Source of the DNA: G963662605 sp963662605 | GTDB lineage: Bacteria; Bacteroidota; Ignavibacteria; Ignavibacteriales; Ignavibacteriaceae | Assembly: GCA_963662605.1 (NCBI GenBank) | Contig: OY759785.1 | Location: 3,038,001-3,102,000, forward strand | Length of the DNA: 64,000 bases | Direction of reading: 5' to 3' | Shown: positions 62,132 through 64,000 of the stretch, in pieces | Layout of the letters: every line of letters begins with the position of its first letter | Numbering within the stretch: the stretch's first letter is position 1 | Notes under the pieces: model-generated | The model's input: the letters and a program-made list of their open reading frames with translations, nothing else | Told to the model about the DNA's origin: nothing | Databases searched by the model: none | Made by a program: the position numbers and the translations under genes

Positions 62132-64000
62132 ATGGGAAAAATAATAGGAATAGACTTAGGAACGACCAACTCGTGCGTTTCCGTTATGGAAAACAACGAA
62201 CCCGTGGTAATCCCGAATTCCGAGGGCGGCAGAACTACTCCTTCGGTTGTAGCGTTTACCAAATCGGGCGAGCGCCTTGTTGGACAGCCTGCCAAACGCC
62301 AGGCTATCACTAACCCTAAAAACACGGTTTTTTCGGTTAAGAGATTCATGGGCAGATTTTTGAATGAAGTCACCGATGAAATGAAAAAAGTACCCTACGA
62401 GGTAATCGCAGGCGAAAGCAATTCAGCACGTTTGCGAATCAGCGACCGCGTGTATTCACCGCCAGAAATCAGCGCGATGATTTTACAGAAAATGAAAAAG
62501 ACTGCCGAAGAGTATCTGGGACAGGAAGTAACCGAAGCGGTTGTAACCGTACCGGCATACTTCAACGACGCTCAGCGTCAGGCAACAAAGGATGCCGGAG
62601 AAATTGCCGGATTGAAGGTCCGCAGAATTATCAACGAGCCCACAGCCGCTGCTTTGGCGTACGGACTCGATAAAAAACACAAAGAGCAGATCGTTGCCGT
62701 GTATGATCTCGGCGGTGGTACGTTCGATGTTTCTATCCTTCAGTTAGGTGAGGGCGTGTTCGAAGTAAAATCAACCAACGGTGATACCCACCTTGGCGGC
62801 GATGACTTTGATCAGCGCATCATTGACTTTCTCGCAGATGAATTTTTGCGTCAGGAAAGTGTTGATCTCCGTAAAGATCCGATGGCATTGCAGAGATTGA
62901 AAGAAGCTGCTGAAAAAGCAAAGATCGAACTTTCATCTTCAAACGGAACCGATATTAACCTGCCGTTCATCACTGCAAATCAGGATGGACCGAAGCACTT
63001 GAACATCAATTTGAGCCGTGCGAAATTCGAACAGCTTGTTGATGATCTGGTTGAAAGAACAAGAATCCCCTGCGAACAGGCTATTAAAGACGCAGGTGTT
63101 TCACTTTCGGAAATTGACGAAGTTATTCTCGTCGGCGGTTCGACCCGTATCCCGAAAGTTCAGGAATTGGTTGCTAAACTCTTCAACAGAGAACCTCATA
63201 AGGGTGTTAACCCGGATGAAGTTGTTGCAGTCGGTGCGGCTATTCAAGGAGCGGTTCTTACCGGCGAAGTTAAAGACGTACTTTTGCTTGACGTTACTCC
63301 GCTTTCACTCGGTATCGAGACTCTCGGCGGTGTTATGACAGTACTTATCCCGGCTAACACAACCATCCCGACCAAGAAGAGCGAAGTTTTCTCTACTGCT
63401 GCCGATAATCAGCCATCTGTTGAGATTAATATCTTGCAGGGCGAACGCCCGATGGCGGCCGATAACAGAACACTCGGCAGATTCAATCTCGACGGCATTC
63501 CTCCTGCACCACGCGGCGTTCCGCAGGTAGAAGTCAGTTGTGATATTGACGCCAACGGTATTCTGCACGTTTCCGCAAAAGACCGCGGAACCGGTAAAGA
63601 GCAGAGCATCCGTATCACATCTTCAAGCGGACTCTCAAAAGATGAAGTCGAGAAGATGAAAAATCAGGCGAAAGAACACGCTGAAGAGGATAAGAAGAAA
63701 CGCGAACTGATTGACATTAAAAATCAGGCTGATGCGCTTATCTTCCAGACAAAGAAACAAATGGAAGAACTGAAAGACAAGATTGATCCTGAAATGAAGA
63801 GCACGCTCGAATCACAGGTGAAGACTCTTGAAGATGCAGTTGCTACGAACAACTACGATACAATTAAGTCGGCAGTTGATGCATTCCAGAAAACATGGAA
63901 TGACATTGCTCAGAAATTGTATGCCCAGCAGGGCGCCGGTACTCCTCCACCACAGGATTTCGGCGGTGCGGCAGGCGGACAACAGCCTCCTCATACCGAA
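62132..64000 (+). CDS. dnaK: Chaperone DnaK (Hsp70), 3' end outside window
   Basis: The frame runs from ATG 62132, with a GGAG-type ribosome-binding site (CTGGAGAC), to the last base, 623 codons without a stop. Family motifs are GIDLGTTNSCVSVMEN, VVTVPAYFNDAQRQATKDAG, RIINEPTAAALAYGLDK, VYDLGGGTFDVSIL, EVILVGGSTRIPKVQ and LDVTPLSLGIETLGG. The substrate-binding domain and the Gly/Pro/Gln-rich tail (GGAAGGQQPP) are included, so only a few residues are missing. It refolds proteins with DnaJ and GrpE. Upstream signals suggest sigma-54-type control. Confidence 0.98.
   Translation, partial: MGKIIGIDLGTTNSCVSVMENNEPVVIPNSEGGRTTPSVVAFTKSGERLVGQPAKRQAITNPKNTVFSVKRFMGRFLNEVTDEMKKVPYEVIAGESNSARLRISDRVYSPPEISAMILQKMKKTAEEYLGQEVTEAVVTVPAYFNDAQRQATKDAGEIAGLKVRRIINEPTAAALAYGLDKKHKEQIVAVYDLGGGTFDVSILQLGEGVFEVKSTNGDTHLGGDDFDQRIIDFLADEFLRQESVDLRKDPMALQRLKEAAEKAKIELSSSNGTDINLPFITANQDGPKHLNINLSRAKFEQLVDDLVERTRIPCEQAIKDAGVSLSEIDEVILVGGSTRIPKVQELVAKLFNREPHKGVNPDEVVAVGAAIQGAVLTGEVKDVLLLDVTPLSLGIETLGGVMTVLIPANTTIPTKKSEVFSTAADNQPSVEINILQGERPMAADNRTLGRFNLDGIPPAPRGVPQVEVSCDIDANGILHVSAKDRGTGKEQSIRITSSSGLSKDEVEKMKNQAKEHAEEDKKKRELIDIKNQADALIFQTKKQMEELKDKIDPEMKSTLESQVKTLEDAVATNNYDTIKSAVDAFQKTWNDIAQKLYAQQGAGTPPPQDFGGAAGGQQPPHTE

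Overview
The window looks like a chromosomal segment from the Ignavibacteria/Kapabacteria side of the Bacteroidota-Chlorobi group. The main clue is a set of large secreted proteins ending in type IX secretion (T9SS) sorting domains with the 'NYPNPFNPST' signature or an FlgD-like variant. It also carries PorV/PorQ-type outer-membrane proteins, LytS/LytTR regulators and A+T-leaning codon use. The assignment is by gene content only. No rRNA or tRNA gene was seen.

Layout. 1-2862: two LytS-type kinases (the second apparently catalytically degenerate) and a LytTR response regulator. 3018-8027: a 1669-residue secreted pectinesterase-like protein. 8167-12521: M1-type peptidase, membrane protein, def and fmt. 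12705-14283 (minus): a 5'-truncated RHS fragment with an HExxH toxin-like C-terminus and an overlapping lipoprotein that may be its immunity protein. 14444-20212: a gingipain-family (C25) secreted peptidase. 20405-21927: Crp/Fnr regulator and PHP phosphoesterase. 22027-28721: a tightly packed cluster of flippase-like protein, two GT2 enzymes, NodB deacetylase, radical SAM enzyme, DUF1207-like protein and M50 protease, probably making a glycolipid or surface glycan. 29094-36376: two tandemly duplicated FG-GAP/VCBS proteins and a 1358-residue beta-helix protein, all T9SS cargo. 36604-41870: an operon with a lipoprotein, a propeller-type T9SS cargo, two PorV/PorQ-like proteins, a 45-residue Lys-rich ORF and a glycosyltransferase. 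41969-43943: GT9 heptosyltransferase-like protein, small coiled protein, RluE-like pseudouridine synthase.

44475-51470 is the replication block dnaN-recF-DUF721-gyrB-gyrA, without dnaA next to it. It is followed on the minus strand by an ECF sigma factor with a probable anti-sigma, corA and an NAD-dependent epimerase, then malQ (+) and an FRG-domain protein (-). coaX and birA lie at 60360-61909 (-). The window ends inside dnaK (62132 onward), which is preceded by a sigma-54-like -24/-12 element and TGYCAT direct repeats.

The most unusual stretch is 54951-60360. It holds many small hairpins, a 3.5-copy tandem array of a ~296-bp unit, and a single-domain IS200-like (Y1/HUH) transposase flanked by related hairpins whose stems covary between copies. 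It resembles a REP/RAYT-type system with an elaborate multi-hairpin repeat unit, and is the best candidate here for an under-described system. Several other intergenic spacers carry double-hairpin, MITE/REPIN-like elements, and one dispersed repeat family abuts stop codons of minus-strand genes.
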